DNA of 64,000 nucleotides from Tulasnella sp. 424 (taxonomy: Eukaryota > Basidiomycota > Agaricomycetes > Cantharellales > Tulasnellaceae), in contig WSUB01000002.1 of NCBI GenBank assembly GCA_019633425.1, positions 496,001 to 560,000 on the forward strand. The letters are read 5' to 3'. The notes beneath the pieces are model-generated. The model worked only from the letters and a program-made list of their open reading frames with translations, did not search any database and was not told the origin of the DNA. This document shows positions 46,044 through 56,520 of the stretch, one piece after another (the first letter of the stretch is position 1; every line of letters begins with the position of its first letter). The position numbers were made by a program, and so were the translations under genes.

Positions 46044-48011
46044 TCAATGTAAGAATCTCTTGAACACGGCGTTATCTGTCTCCTCGGTGTAATGATACGC
46101 CAGCTTGCTCAAGAATGCCTCGAAATCTTTAGCAGTGCTTTGTGGCACTTGGATGCCAACGAGCACTTTGGCTACGTCTGTCAGCAGAACAGAGAAACAA
46201 GCAAGGATCAGATTCACCGAAGGAATCACAGCAGCCGATCTAACGGCAGCACGTACCTGCCCCATAGTTTCTGTAATGCCATAGTGAGATGTTCCAGTCG
46301 CTTGATAAACCAAGCAAGAACTTCCTCAAAGCGCCAGGTCGCTCAGGGAACTCTAGTAGAGCCCAAAGGAAGAACCCGATGAGTGACGTCTTGTCTCTTT
46401 CTAGGACCAGAATTACTCTGCTTACCGAAACTGAACAACCGTTCGTCGGGCACAACGAATCTTCCGCCTACAAGGTAACGAATATGACTCTTGGCCAATT
46501 CGTTGTCACTGATGTCTTCCCCATGCATATCCCTTTCTTTTAACTTCGCTTTAACTTCAGCGATTTCGGCTTTAGATGTCTGAACTCGGAAGGAAACGAC
46601 GATGTGCGCTCGGGGTGTACCGTTGAAACGGTAGACGAATTCCGTTACGTCTCGTGGGTGGATGGTTTCGTGGAGCGCGACGAAGCTGCGGTCATGCGAG
46701 AGAGTGAGCTTACCAAAGGTAAGATGCGTGACGCAAGAGAGGAACTTACGATCCAGGAGTCTCTGGAATGTCGACGCTCATGAGGACCTCTCGACCTTCT
46801 CCCAGCTCGGCACGTTCGGCGACGAATCGTAGACGACCAAAGTTCATGTTGGCACCGCTCACGACTGCTACAAAGCGCTTTCCGGCGCCTACGAGGTTAT
46901 TGGAGACGATGTAGTTCTTGAGGCCAGCTAGGGCGAGTGCACCTGCGGGTTCCGTCACCGAGCGGGTATCTTTTGACAGCGAAAGTCAGTAATCGTTGCT
47001 CGTTGATCAAGAGCAAAATCCTACCTTCAAATATGTCCTTGATGGCGGCACAAATCTCGTCGTTCGTAGTCTTGACGACCCCATCCAACAGCTCTTTGCA
47101 TATCCTAAACGGCTCCTCACCAACGATCTTGACGGCCGTACCATCACTAAACGGCCCAACTTCATGCAACGTTACTCTTTCCCCGGCAGCCAAGCTTCTC
47201 TCCATCGCATCTCCGTCCACAGTCTCCACTCCCATGACTTTCGTCTCGGGCCCACCGATCCTCTTGACATACTCTGCGATTCCGGCACAAAGCCCCCCGC
47301 CACCAACAGCACCGAAGATCCCATCAAGCTCTTGACTGTTGGGAGCCTGTTTGAGGATCTCCATTGCAATCGTACCTTGACCCGCGATAACTAGCGGGTC
47401 GTCGTAAGGTGGGACGAAGACCAAGCCGTGCGTTTCGGCGAGACGGGCGCACTCGGCTTTGGCTTCGTCAAAGTCGGTTCCGTGTAAGACGACTTTGGCG
47501 CCCAAGCGAGCGACATTGCTGACTTTGATCGTGGGGGTGCTTTTGGGCATAACGATGGTGCATGGGATGTTGAGCCGTGAGCCGGAGAGCGCGACTCCTT
47601 GAGCGTGGTTGCCTGCATGCCAAATTAGGCATGAGACAATTCGTGACCAGTGAGTATGGGAAGAGGCAGATGAACTGTACCTGCACTGCACGTAACAACG
47701 CCCTTCCATCTCTCCTCTTCACTCAAACTTGCCATAAAGTTGTAAGCTCCGCGGATCTTGAAACTGAACACCTCTTGGAGGTCCTCGCGCTTCAACCAAA
47801 TCTCGTTACCCAGCCGTGCACTCAAATTCGTTGCGAGGACAAGTGGGGTTTCTTTGATCAGGTCGTATACTTTCGACATTAGGATGAGACGGAGGTAATC
47901 TGGTTTGCCCGTAGTGGTAATGAGGAGGTGAGGGGGTAAGCGAGGGTACGGCTGAGTAGCGGGAAGGCGAGCTGGTGCGCCAGACGCGTATTCGATGGTC
48001 TCTTCTGCCAT
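46044..48011 (-). CDS. ILV1: threonine dehydratase (threonine ammonia-lyase)
   Basis: Minus-strand gene of several exons starting [20 protein letters not shown] at 48,011. The PLP catalytic domain shows [19 protein letters not shown] (Lys in SFKIRG forms the Schiff base), [10 protein letters not shown] (coded across a splice), and the glycine loop [11 protein letters not shown]. The C-terminal part has the two ACT-like regulatory repeats ([38 protein letters not shown], then [12 protein letters not shown]). The enzyme makes 2-oxobutanoate from threonine, the first step of isoleucine synthesis in mitochondria, and is usually inhibited by isoleucine through the ACT region. The N terminus is not a strong targeting sequence. 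Confidence 0.94.
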
Positions 48012-48525
48012 TGTGAAAGGTGTAGAATGGGGTGGTGGATGAGGAAAGAGTCGAGGGCAAAAGGGATGTCCCTTTTGAAGTGTCCAGAAAAGAGTGCAAG
48101 CTGGGAGTTTTTCTCGAGAGCAACTGCGAGTCAGCCATGAATTATTTGTTTGTGGCGTGTTGTGTACCTTGTGCCTGAATGAGCTTTCACTTCTGACCAG
48201 AGCAGCAGACCATCCAGCTTGATGTCGGACCTTGCGTTAATCTCATTTCGCAGAAGAGCGACGGCAGGAGCTTGCGGAACTAACAATTAATCACACGGGA
48301 CGTCGACAAGGTCACTCGCGAAGCTATCTCGTGAACGAGTGTTGTCGTATTTATCGTAAGGAACGCTAGATATAGTCAAGAGAAGGGAATGTTATATAGG
48401 AGAGACATGATATGAAAAAGGAACCCGAATACACAATAGAAAATGAAATGAGGATGAAGAAGTCCGGAGCGAATGACCTCAGAAACCCGAACGAGGAGAA
48501 CAGCGGAAGCGAGAGAGAAGACGAT

Positions 48526-49074
48526 TTAGCAATCCATGAAGCTGTGGCTGATGACCAGACCACATCTTCGGCAAGTCACTCTCCTGTCTAGGAGACAGCA
48601 AGCTATGCCGAGCGGGAACCAGAAGATCGCAGCGAGGACACCGACCAATCCGAATCGGGAATGGGTGATATGCTGACCCTCTTGCAGACAGATCATCTCT
48701 GGGTGATCAGGAGGGAGTAGAGATGTGATGACATGGCCGGTACGAGGATTCTGGTAGTTGTAGACCGTGACCCCGCTGGGGGATGAGGGGCCTGCGCCTC
48801 TAGTTGGAGTGGGGTAGTAGGTAGTGGTGGGCGGGAGCTTTGGAGATGAGGGTGGAGAGGATTTGGAGTCGACACCTGCAGGAGCTTTTGAAATGGATCC
48901 AGCCTTTGTCTCGCCCGTATATGAGAAGGGGCCTTGGGACATCAAAGGCTGATGAGAGCCTGATGAATAGGGGTCATGGTTAGCTACAATTTCGATGCGA
49001 GTCGGGTCGAAGTGCTCACTTCCTGCGACGGCGGTCTCGTATGATGGGGGTTCGTGCATGTTGGCTTGGATCAT
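48526..49074 (-). CDS. BRI3-like small membrane protein
   Basis: A single-exon ORF of 182 residues. The N-terminal 110 residues are Pro/Ser-rich and begin MIQANMHEPPSYETAV, with a PPSY motif of the WW-binding PPxY type. The C terminus holds HSRFGLVGVLAAIFWFPLGI followed by ACCLLDRRVTCRRCG, one membrane segment and a CxxC pair, as in brain protein I3 (BRI3) and related LITAF-like endosomal proteins. In animals such proteins act at lysosomes/endosomes and bind NEDD4-type ligases through PPxY. Its function here is unknown; family assignment rests on the C-terminal pattern. Confidence 0.7.
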   Translation of the reverse strand: MIQANMHEPPSYETAVAGSEHFDPTRIEIVANHDPYSSGSHQPLMSQGPFSYTGETKAGSISKAPAGVDSKSSPPSSPKLPPTTTYYPTPTRGAGPSSPSGVTVYNYQNPRTGHVITSLLPPDHPEMICLQEGQHITHSRFGLVGVLAAIFWFPLGIACCLLDRRVTCRRCGLVISHSFMDC

Positions 49075-49925
49075 TCTAACGGGTTGTACTGTGGGCTCTG
49101 GGTATATAAGGAGGGGGAGGGTAAACGATAGGATGCTGTGGAGCGTAGCAGGGGGACGTGTTTATGTAGCTGCGGACTGTGCTCCGCTACGTTCCGGCAT
49201 GTTCCACCCGCTCCGACGCAGAACGAACTTGGCAAACTCCCTCAGCTCCATTAAACCTCGCTAGAAACGCTTTCATTCGTGCGGGTGGTCGGTAGTCCCG
49301 GGTCGGCAAGGAAATCGCTCTGCAGTGTGTGGCTGTGCCGGCCGCCCCTGTACCTGAAGGTTCGGCTGAAGCGATCTCAACGCTTTATTCACCCATCCAA
49401 GAACGGCGGCTCCTATAATCACTTAATGTCGTAGCTCGCTTACAATAAAATACCATATGCGAACATACGAAAGCCACGATGCAAACGCTACTGGTTTGCC
49501 TGTGCCACCATCGAGCCTTGATGCTGCCTCCAGTGGATTCCAGCCGAGCACCAAGCTGGTCCTTCCCTGGCCTTAAAAAAACCATCTCTATGGCTCGCTA
49601 GAGCAATCTCTCTTGTAGATGGTTAGGCTTAGATGCTTGTAAAATAGCGAATTTACCAGTCCTCCGTCGAGTTCCCCAACGACGCCCCCGGGTTCCGTGA
49701 AGGAAGTGCGACGGTTTCCTGGTACCCTCCTCTGGTGGCCAATACAGCACGGGGCAATCCAATCATACCAAATAGAAATGTGCTGACCTAACTGGTCCCG
49801 ATAGGGAAACGTCTCGGCGATGGCAATCACAAGACCCACCCTTAGTGCTCACAGCCCAGGCCCCCCCTCCACCCAGACGCACGTCACTCCCTCAAGCCAC
49901 CATTTAACGAGCCACCCGAAAGATA
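49075..49925. other. intergenic region between BRI3-like gene and the I9 array
   Basis: Short open frames only; nothing recognised. The last 60-70 bases (from about 49,858) belong to the duplicated I9 unit, because they match 51,925-51,989. Confidence 0.5.
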
Positions 49926-50382
49926 ATGTCGAAACTCTGCAAGTAAGCTCATATCTACCGAAGACAGATCCATCGTTATACCCGTCAAACCGGACGAGAC
50001 GCTCACAGAAGCCTTTGACGTTCGGCAGAGGTCACTGTCGTCTTCAAAGACAACGTCACCAAGGAACAACTTGACCAATACGTTCAGGAATTGCCAAAGA
50101 AGGTTCGTTTGACCGTCCTCTCTATCCTTTTCATTTCCGGAAGTGAGGCACTCATGGAAGCGTGACAACAAGAGGCGAGGTGGGCAAACCGTTGGATCCC
50201 AACGGCTTCTCAGCCACCCTCAAGGCAGGCCAGCTACAGAGCTTCCAAGCACATGGCGCTATCAAGTACATAGGTCTGTTTAACTCATGCACGGGCTTAT
50301 CATTTCACGCATTCACTGAGGCATTGATGTTGCTCGTAACTCAGAGGCCAATCAGGCGGTGTCTATTCAGCCCGTCGCCTAA
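49926..50382 (+). pseudogene. I9-type proteinase B inhibitor, unit 1, probably broken
   Basis: Coding remnants parallel the intact copy at 51,990-52,456: MSKLC at the start, VTVVFKDNVTKEQLDQYVQE, GEVGKPLDPNGFSATLKAGQ LQSFQAHGAIKYI, and EANQAVSIQPVA before the stop. Exon 1 has one base more than the intact copy and exon 2 one base fewer. Neither the exon 1-2 nor the exon 2-3 joint can be made in frame with a GT-AG intron: the two possible early acceptors after 49,981 lead to an in-frame TGA. It is therefore probably a pseudogene, though a few sequence errors could also cause this. Confidence 0.6.
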
Positions 50383-50680
50383 CCAGAGTAAAATTCAAAT
50401 CAAATAGATAATTGAAGACAACTGAATCCTTCTTTCTGGCGGAGGCTTGAGCATTCTTCCTCTGGGGACTCCCCACTTCTACTCAACTCCTCAGAGCCCA
50501 ACTCGAGCACGCTCCTCTCCGCCCGCCTCATGCTCGGTTGCATTCACGTCATTGATGACGATCAGCTCGAGCTTTCTGAGCTTATTTAAGGACTCTCATT
50601 CGACTATCCAATTCGTCTCATAACTCACTCAATTCCCCACTACAGTCTTCACTTCTTTCTACATCAAAGTCACTTCTACA

Positions 50681-51128
50681 ATGTCCACTTGTATGTTCAC
50701 AGCTGAATTTTCTGAACCTTCCTCACCTCCTTCTAAACAGCACGATACTAACACACATGCGCATTCCTTTATATCTCTTGTTGTCTTACAGTGCAGTGCT
50801 CTGCCACTCTCAGAGATTGGGTTAACGAGGAGCAGAAGGACGTGCTCCGTAAAACGCTGCCACAAACCTATGGTGAGTCCACGTTTTCCTTGTTTGGTAG
50901 CCACTTCTAATCGCGTCGTTGTTCGTGGATGCTATAGGTTGTCAAATCACGGGTGAACCGGACGACCATAAGTTCGTACTACTTGTCCCAGATGACCAAT
51001 TTGAGAAGCTTAAAAAGGAGGACGCCATCGAGGAGCTAAGTGAGCTGAGTAAGTAGGCTTTTCCTGAACGTCAATCTTGAATTAGGAGCGTTAAAGAAGA
51101 ATGGTGGTTCGCAGAGAGTAACATCTAG
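50681..51128 (+). CDS. small 68-residue I9-like protein, partner of the inhibitor gene
   Basis: Too short for usual gene calling. Exons 50,681-50,690, 50,792-50,872, 50,938-51,039 and 51,115-51,128, all GT-AG, give a 68-residue protein: MSTLQCSATLRDWVNEEQKD, ..LPQTYGCQITGEPDDHKFVL, LVPDDQFEKLKKEDAIEELK, SNI. The KFVLLVPDDQFEKLKKEDAI segment follows the same pattern as GFSATLKPGQLQSFQANDVI in the neighbouring I9 inhibitor, so a ferredoxin-like I9 fold is inferred. A TATA-like TATTTAAGG lies about 100 bp upstream (near 50,582). If intron 3 is not spliced, the protein ends LSELSK at 51,056 instead. It keeps a broken twin at 52,770-53,190. Confidence 0.6.
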
Positions 51129-51989
51129 AGTGCGAAGGGTGCCTCTTCATCAAATCCAAAACTATGATGTACTCGTATCATCGTAAAATGTATCGTTTGA
51201 AGTAAAGTGTCCAGGCGAGCTCTTAGAGGACGGAGGTCCATCATACTTCGGAGCTAGAAGGTTTGAGCGACTACGGAGTGCGATCCCATCAAGATAGCGT
51301 CTATTGCAAATTTGGTCCATTCAACCAGGAACTTTGAACAGCACCTTCGGTGGTGTGATATATCGGCCCTTCTGCCGGTGGCTTAAGTTCTTCATGACGT
51401 TCCAGCCCTCATTTTACTCCCAGTCCCCGACGGCCAACTAGAATATTACGAGTTTCGTTGCCATATGTTCTGTGACCCAAGCGCTACCTCCCCGCCTCTG
51501 CCACCTCTTGTTATTCCCTGTGATAGAATTATTCGATAATCTTCCTTCCTATCGGCTCTCCTTTAAACCATAGCCACTGCCGGTCTTTCTCTCGTGTTGT
51601 GTACGCTGCACATCACATTGCACCTTTTTTTCCCCTAGATGTCTGAAACGTTTGATCCAATGAACGAAATGGCTACGAAGAAAGAGAGCCAGTCGGTTTG
51701 TGTGACACCCGGTGTGGAGATGGAAAACCGTCTTTATCGATTACTATTCTGAAAATCGCCCCCTCCCATTACTCACTCTCGCCGTTCAAGCAGTTTGCTG
51801 CCACACCTCCATCTTTATAGTATAGTTCCGGATAACGCCATTGCTAGTATTAGGGCACGTGACCGGTGATGCAATCACCGGTCCTTAAAGGCCGCCGCTC
51901 TCACAGAGGAGGCCCCTTCCTTACTCCCCCACCACCCAGACTCACAACCACTCCCTCGAGCCACCATTTTACGAGCCACCCGAAAGATA
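51129..51989. other. spacer between the two I9 units
   Basis: From 51,129 to about 51,270 the sequence belongs to unit 1 (its 3' part matches 53,190-53,330). The rest, to about 51,920, shows no repeat partner and no supported gene. Confidence 0.5.
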
Positions 51990-52456
51990 ATGTCGGACTC
52001 TGGAAGTAAGTTCGTATCTAGAAAAGACTGATCCGTCGTCACTCGTCAAACCGGACAAGACGCTCACAAGAGCCTCTCAGAGTTCATCGTCGTCTTCAAA
52101 GACAACGTCACCAAGGAACAAATTGATCAATACGAGAAGGAAGTTAACAGCGGAGGTTCGTTTGACTGTCCCCTCTCTCCTTTTCGTTTCCCGAAGTGGG
52201 GCACTCATGGAAGCGTGACGTCGACGACAGGGGGCGAAGTTGGCGATCGCTTTGACCCCATCCTCAACGGCTTCTCAGCCACCCTCAAGCCAGGCCAACT
52301 ACAAAGTTTCCAAGCAAATGACGTTATCAAGTACATAGGTCCGCTTGTTTCACGCACATGTTTATCATTTCATAGGTTCACTGACGCCTTGCTGGTTGTC
52401 GGAACCCAGAGGCCGATGGGCCGGTGTCTATTCAGCCCGTCGCCAAACCAGAGTAA
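51990..52456 (+). CDS. I9-family peptidase inhibitor (proteinase B inhibitor Pbi2-like)
   Basis: Exons 51,990-52,005, 52,081-52,155, 52,231-52,338 and 52,410-52,456, all GT-AG and in frame, give about 81 residues: MSDSGKFIVVFKDNVTKEQI, DQYEKEVNSGGGGEVGDRFD, PILNGFSATLKPGQLQSFQA, NDVIKYIEADGPVSIQPVAK, PE. The start (GKFIVVFKDN), the NGFSATL strand and the final IEADGPVSIQ are typical of stand-alone I9 inhibitors, which resemble subtilisin propeptides. In yeast the homologue Pbi2 inhibits vacuolar proteinase B and helps vacuole fusion. No signal peptide is seen, so a cytosolic place is likely. Confidence 0.85.
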
Positions 52457-52769
52457 CATTCGAGCCGAGTAGATAATTGAATACAAGTGAATGGTGTCTC
52501 GCATTTAGTGGTGTGATCGACCTTTCTGGAGGACGCTCGAGCGTTCTTCCTCTGGGGATCCTCCACTTCGAATCAACTCCACAGGGGCTCAAATCGAGCA
52601 CGCTCCTCTCCGCTCGCTTCATACTCGGTTGCCTCAACGTCATTGATGATAATCCTCTGAGGTCTCTGAGCTTATTTACTGTAAGGAGCCTCGTTCGACT
52701 GGCCAATCCGTCTCACAACTCACTCAATTCCCCACTACAGTCTTCGCTTCTTTCTACATCATAGTCACT

Positions 52770-53190
52770 TCCACCGCGGGTACGTTCACAACTGAATTCC
52801 CCGAACTTTCCATCATTCCAAACCGCACGGTACTAACACACACTCGCGTTCCCCTGACATCTCTTGTGGTCTTACAGTCCGGTGCACTGCCGTTTTCAAA
52901 GAGTGGGTTGGCGGGAGCAAAAGCACGGGTTTCGTAAACAGGTGTCGTTCAAGAGTGCGCGCACATTTCTTCTTTGGTAGCTACTTTTAATTTCCTCGTT
53001 GTTCATCGATGCTTAAGGTAGTAAAATCGTGGATGAACTGGATGACGAGCGCACGGCGGTCCTAGTTATCTCAATTGAGCAATTCGAGAGCTTTCTACAG
53101 TACGACAACATCTAGCAGCTAAGTGAGTAGGTCTTTCCTTAATTTTGATCTTGATTTGGGGGTATTAAGAAAGAATGGTCGTTTGCAGAT
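52770..53190 (+). pseudogene. broken twin of the small I9-like gene, unit 2
   Basis: Aligned with the intact gene at 50,681-51,128, the start ATG is lost (CTACAATGTCCACT became CCACCGCGGG), the middle exon carries changes, and GAG became TAG within the last helix (NI-stop-QL). The TATA-like motif upstream is altered too (TATTTAAGG became TATTTACTG). The splice sites and the 3' end are still recognisable. It is a clear pseudogene. Confidence 0.75.
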
Positions 53191-53330
53191 CGAATCTAGA
53201 TTGTGGAGGGTGCCACTTCACCAATAGCCGGAACTGTGATGTACTTGTATCGTCGTGAATGTAGTGAAGTGTCTAATAAGCGGCTCTAAGAGGACGGAGG
53301 TCTATCATACTCTAGAGCTAGATGGTTTTT

Positions 53331-53866
53331 GGGACTATCCTTCCTAGTAGCGACAGGGGACCTGTCTCCGGCGGCCAACTAAAACATAGTCTTCTCTCAG
53401 CCCACCTCCCGCTCACCTAAGTCATCGATGGCGACCAAGAGCTGCTAACCTATGACGTCGTATCTCTGTATAATATGTCTGAATAACGGCAAGCAAGGGA
53501 TCAACCTAGCGGAAGGTCCCATCTCAGGACGCAAGGACGTCCCACCGTAAATGTAACGCGCCCGCCGGGATGAGCAACGGCTATGCCCTCGAATCGAAAG
53601 AAACTGAGTGGCCAGCCATAGTATAAGAAGGCTAAACTGCAGGCGTCGTGAGATTTACGGGAGAGAGAACGACAGGAAAACATGTCGGCAGTGGGATGTT
53701 ATTTGTCCGGATGGCAACTCAGGGCCCCGAGTCAAGCATTGCCTTATTTCGCCAGCTCTCGCATCGCTTCCCCGCCGACGCCAGGTGGCCGCGTTAATAA
53801 CTTTCAAACACGCGTCAAGCCTAACACCGCTCCCATCGCCCACCGGGAAGATAGTCGAAAGAAAGA
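53331..53866. other. intergenic region upstream of TRM11
   Basis: No gene supported. Two overlapping open frames (53,608-53,994 plus and its complement) do not resemble proteins. It should contain the TRM11 promoter. Confidence 0.5.
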
Positions 53867-55944
53867 ATGCGGAAATACCTCGTGCACTACTCTCAGGCCC
53901 ACGACTCGTTCCGCCTTCCAGAGCTGAATTCCATCGCGGAACTCCACGGCTTCGGACAATCGATGAAAGTGACCCTCCCAGACGATTTGCCTGATGGGGG
54001 TCGGAATTCTTCAACTCCCGATGACTCGAAACCAAGTGCCCCAAGACCCTTCGTTATCGTGGAACTAGAGTTGGAGGCTCAAGCCCGGATTCTTGCTGAG
54101 CGGTGCATTCTGGTCAAGTCAGTCCATAGAACCAGAGCTTCTGCCGTTTCTTCATGTTCATAATCTACTCACAAAAAGTTGGACAGCATTGTTGACCTTC
54201 ACCTTTCTCCGTAGGGCTATATACGAACTATGGGCGCACGCGCCTTCTTACGCCCTCTTGCACGAACTGAATCAAGCGCCCGAAGCTCGAGCGCTCTGGG
54301 AACCGTTCAAGTCCATTCCATTTAGAATGCACGTCACCGCCATTCACCACGCTTTCCCCGAAGGACGGGTTCGAGAGGTTATCCAAAGTTTTGCGTACAT
54401 GGATTACGAGCGCATATCTCTGGACAAACCAGGCGTGGTATTGTTCGTGTGCGAGGAATGTGAGGCCAGACTCCATTTGCACTCGGCTCACATGAGAAGG
54501 ATCGGCTTAAATTGCTTGCCCGCGACGATTTTTAGACGAGCTTCGAATTGGTATGAGGAACAAGTCTGAAGGTGACGGGGAGTTCATGCAGGTTTATTTC
54601 GGTCGGTTGGTAAGCAACCTTCGGTCACCTAGCTGCGTAATTGCATAAGAGCATCTCACTAACACTATACGAACTTCTGCAAGGTTACTGAAGGAACGGC
54701 TCGGCAGCTCATCACAAAATTCGATGTGAAGAAAAGAGCCTATTATGGCAACACGTCCATGGAAGCCGAGATGTCCCTCCTAATGGCTAATCAGGCTCAA
54801 GCAAGCCCTGGCAAGTTGATATACGATCCCTTTGCGGGGACTGGGAGCATGCTGTACGTGAGTTGATCGGGAGAAAGGGTGTTCGGGTCAATCAGCGCTC
54901 ATCTCAGCAAACCATAAATAACCAGACCTGTGCTTTCTTCGGCGCTATGGTGTTCGGTTCTGATATAGATGGAAGGCAGATGCGAGGAAAAGGTTCGGTC
55001 CGGATAAATCTCTGTGAAAGGAGTAAAGCTGACGCTTGTTCAGATGCCTCCTCGCTCGGAATTATCCGTTCGGCGGCACAGTATGGAGTGGCCGATCGCA
55101 TCCTGGACTGCGCTACTTTTGATATCACGTTTAATCCCTGGAGGCGTGGCGGTATTTTCGATGCCATTGTAACAGACCCTCCCTGTAAGTAGGTCGCGCC
55201 CCTCATGCGCCGCAAACCAGAACTCATTGTTCCCCTCTGGAAAACATATTTTTCCTTTTCGCAAGATAAGATGGAGTAAGAGCAGGCGCGAAACGTATTG
55301 GCTCGAGCGTCGTCGGGAAACCTTTGAGTGACGTTCCTCGCATTGTGGATGGTGGCATCGCTGCACACACGTAGGTGGTTTAGACTTTCAAACATCTTCA
55401 TTAAATACAAAATACGACGAAGCTGACTTTGGTGGCAGGAAACCGACTTATATTCCGCCAATGCGCCCTTACGAAATGTCCGACCTGACCATGGACCTCA
55501 TTGAATTCGCTCGCTACATGTTGAAACCTGGGGGAAGGCTTGTGTTTTTCCTGCCAACCGTAACAGAAGACTACTCAGAGCTCGATGTTCCCGAGTGCGA
55601 TGGAATGAAGATGGTTGGTAATAGCATCCAGGACTTTGGAAAGTGGGCTCGTCGGGTAAGGATGCGCACCCGTCGCTCGAGGTTGGTGGGGTTTGCGCTC
55701 ACGGGCTGACGGCGTGACGTTATGGTAGCTCATAACAATCGAAAAAACGACGACGGACAACACTGCGGCAAAGGCGCCGGAATTTGAAGACCGAGCTTGG
55801 CGAAAGCGAGAGGAGCGGGCGCAGCTAGAGCCAACGGATTCTAATATTCACTCTGACGGAAAGGAAGAGCATGTTCCGGCACATCGTCACTTTCGAGAAA
55901 AGTATTTTCAGGGGTTTCGAAAGGAGGATAGTGACGTTAGCTAG
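53867..55944 (+). CDS. TRM11: tRNA (guanine(10)-N2)-methyltransferase catalytic subunit
   Basis: Plus-strand gene of several exons starting MRKYLVHYSQAHDSFRLPEL. The first intron splices VK to AIYELWAHAPSYALLHELNQ. Conserved Trm11 segments follow: LDKPGVVLFVCEE, RAYYGNTSMEAEMSLLMANQ, LIYDPFAGTGSML (SAM-binding loop), FGSDID, FDAIVTDPPYGVRAGAKRIG (DPPY catalytic motif, joined across an intron near 55,195), and PGGRLVFFLPTVTEDYSELD. The C terminus is charged. Trm11 works with Trm112 to methylate G10 of tRNAs in the cytosol. The stop is only 69 bp from the convergent NDUFB3-like gene. Confidence 0.94.
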
Positions 55945-56013
55945 TGGTTTGATGCGTGTCTTGTCCACCGTACTCACTGTACGGTAATGGATCGGAATTT
56001 GGACTGCAGGCCA

Positions 56014-56229
56014 CTAATGGTGTTGTTGGTCGTGTCCAGAGGCTGGTTTTGAGGAGGACCGCACGTTGTCATAGACGACATATGCTGTGAACGCGACTAC
56101 CGCGATGCCGAATCCAGGGAATGCGTTCCGAAGGTAGGAGCGATGCGAGAACATCGGGTGTTTTCGCCATGCCTCGCGTTTTGCCCATGGGTCGCGGTAG
56201 TACTGTCGGGTGGCGAGCGATGGCTGCAT
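56014..56229 (-). CDS. NDUFB3: NADH:ubiquinone oxidoreductase B12 subunit (NDUFB3)
   Basis: A single-exon 71-residue ORF: MQPSLATRQYYRDPWAKREA, WRKHPMFSHRSYLRNAFPGF, GIAVVAFTAYVVYDNVRSSS, then a hydrophilic end. The DPWAKREAWRKHP motif and the single membrane segment GFGIAVVAFTAYVVYD are characteristic of this accessory subunit of respiratory complex I in the inner mitochondrial membrane. The ATG at 56,229 is chosen; longer in-frame starts upstream add sequence without family similarity. Confidence 0.9.
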   Translation of the reverse strand: MQPSLATRQYYRDPWAKREAWRKHPMFSHRSYLRNAFPGFGIAVVAFTAYVVYDNVRSSSKPASGHDQQHH

Positions 56230-56520
56230 CTTTGAGGAGTGGGTTGGAAGCGACAATCGAACAGTGAGTGAGTGAAAGGAAGGGGAAGGGTGCAAGAGAC
56301 AATGGGCAGACCTTTTGGACTTGGTGGGAGAAAATGCGTAACGGGCGGGACACGGATCTACGCGGACATAAGGGGACTTCAACACGTCGAGCATTCGAGG
56401 TCTCTCTCGCCAGATTTTATAAGTCCCCCTCCCCTGCCCCGTCTCTGTACTGCTCATCCCCCTTTCCCCCTCCATCCCCCCACTCACCTCTGTGCGCACC
56501 TTACTCACACCCTCGCTATA
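56230..56520. promoter_or_regulatory. divergent promoter region between NDUFB3 and TOP1
   Basis: The two start codons face away from each other across 291 bp. A TATA-like TTTTATAAG lies at about 56,415-56,423, about 100 bp upstream of the TOP1 start, followed by a pyrimidine-rich leader. Confidence 0.5.

Larger units (their letters stand above)
49858..53330 (+). repeat. tandem duplication of a two-gene I9 inhibitor unit
   Basis: Two direct repeats, about 49,858-51,270 and 51,925-53,330, with start codons of the inhibitor copies exactly 2,064 bp apart. Each unit has an I9 inhibitor gene followed by a second small gene with I9-like features. The inhibitor is broken in unit 1 and intact in unit 2; the second gene is intact in unit 1 and broken in unit 2. 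Confidence 0.8.

Noticed and set aside
48011..48138. Upstream ATG ([10 protein letters not shown]) for threonine dehydratase with a presequence-like sequence
   Set aside because: It is out of frame with the enzyme and no GT-AG intron joins it convincingly; 48,011 is kept as start.
56230..56508. Longer start for the NDUFB3 protein
   Set aside because: The added 93 residues have no family similarity, and the subunit is normally about 70-100 residues starting just before the DPWA motif.
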